A stretch of 6,158 nt of DNA. Source: Ruminococcus sp. (lineage in GTDB: Bacteria > Bacillota_A > Clostridia > Oscillospirales > Ruminococcaceae). Shown here one piece after another: positions 5,946 through 6,158 of this stretch. Position 1 is the stretch's first letter, and each line of letters starts with the position of its first letter. The position numbers and the translations under genes were made by a program. The notes under the pieces are model-generated. The model did not search any database, had not been told where the DNA came from, and worked only from the letters and a program-made list of their open reading frames with translations. The stretch covers positions 1-6,158 of the forward strand of contig JAFOMV010000021.1 in assembly GCA_017418765.1 (NCBI GenBank), given 5' to 3'.

Positions 5946-6158
5946 ATGGCAGTACAGAAAGAACCAATTCTTAAGAAGTGCAGATATCTGGGCATCAGCC
6001 CTGCTGTAATGGGCGTTTCCAAGAAGGAATCTATCCGTTTCAAGAACGCAAACAACAGAAAGAAGATATCTGAATACGGTCTTCAGCTCAAGGAAAAGCA
6101 GAAGCTGAAGTTCATCTACGGCGTACTGGAGAAGCAGTTCAGACACTACTTCGCTATC
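5946..6158 (+). CDS. rpsD: 30S ribosomal protein S4, N-terminal part (3' end outside window)
   Basis: The first 71 codons are present; the gene runs off the window with no stop. S4 nucleates 30S assembly by binding the 16S rRNA 5' domain, and in some bacteria it represses its own operon. The conserved helix [20 protein letters not shown] (residues 42-61), followed by EKQFRHYF, identifies it. The preceding N-terminal region has a single cysteine (Cys12), so it lacks the four-cysteine zinc site of C+ S4 and belongs to the zinc-free C- type found in many clostridia. The ATG follows GGAGGTG at 5932-5938 with seven bases between. Its place inside the operon differs from B. subtilis, where rpsD is elsewhere. 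Confidence 0.95.
   Translation, partial: MAVQKEPILKKCRYLGISPAVMGVSKKESIRFKNANNRKKISEYGLQLKEKQKLKFIYGVLEKQFRHYFAI

Noticed and set aside
1..6158. Mobile element, CRISPR, phage or defence system
   Set aside because: No direct or terminal repeats, transposase, integrase or foreign gene is seen; the whole window is a standard ribosomal operon.

Overview
The window is part of one long ribosomal-protein operon, the join of the spc operon to the alpha-type operon. Every gene lies on the + strand. From start to end it holds the tail of rplF, then rplR, rpsE, rpmD, rplO, secY, adk, map, a small KOW-domain gene, infA, rpmJ, rpsM, rpsK, and the first 71 codons of rpsD. There are 12 complete genes and two cut by the window edges.

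The likely source is a Gram-positive bacterium of class Clostridia, most probably a Ruminococcus-like member of the Oscillospiraceae/Ruminococcaceae. Four things support this. The adk-map-(KOW gene)-infA-rpmJ-rpsM-rpsK order is the Firmicutes arrangement. Strong AGGAGGT-type ribosome binding sites precede nearly every gene. rpsD lies inside the operon, as in clostridia and unlike Bacillus subtilis. The adenylate kinase carries a four-cysteine zinc LID, common in Gram-positives. The genus is an inference from overall sequence style and was not tested by a search.

Layout: positions 1-1707 encode 50S/30S proteins (L6 end, L18, S5, L30, L15). Positions 1709-4441 encode SecY, adenylate kinase and methionine aminopeptidase, so the operon pairs ribosome production with membrane protein export, adenylate balance and N-terminal methionine removal. 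Positions 4456-4932 encode a KOW-domain protein of unsettled role and initiation factor IF-1. Positions 4989-6158 encode L36, S13, S11 and the start of S4; by family precedent rpoA and rplQ should follow.

Intergenic gaps are mostly 1-21 bases, and adk and map overlap by one base. The two larger gaps, infA-rpmJ (56 bases) and rpmJ-rpsM (34 bases), both contain short inverted repeats. No convincing promoter, Rho-independent terminator, mobile element, tRNA or CRISPR array was seen, and no stretch over 300 bases lacks a gene. This is a conserved housekeeping region. I do not see a new biological system in it. The points worth a second look are the KOW gene, the non-ATG starts with out-of-frame ATGs beside them, the cysteine-poor S4, and the small hairpins around rpmJ.
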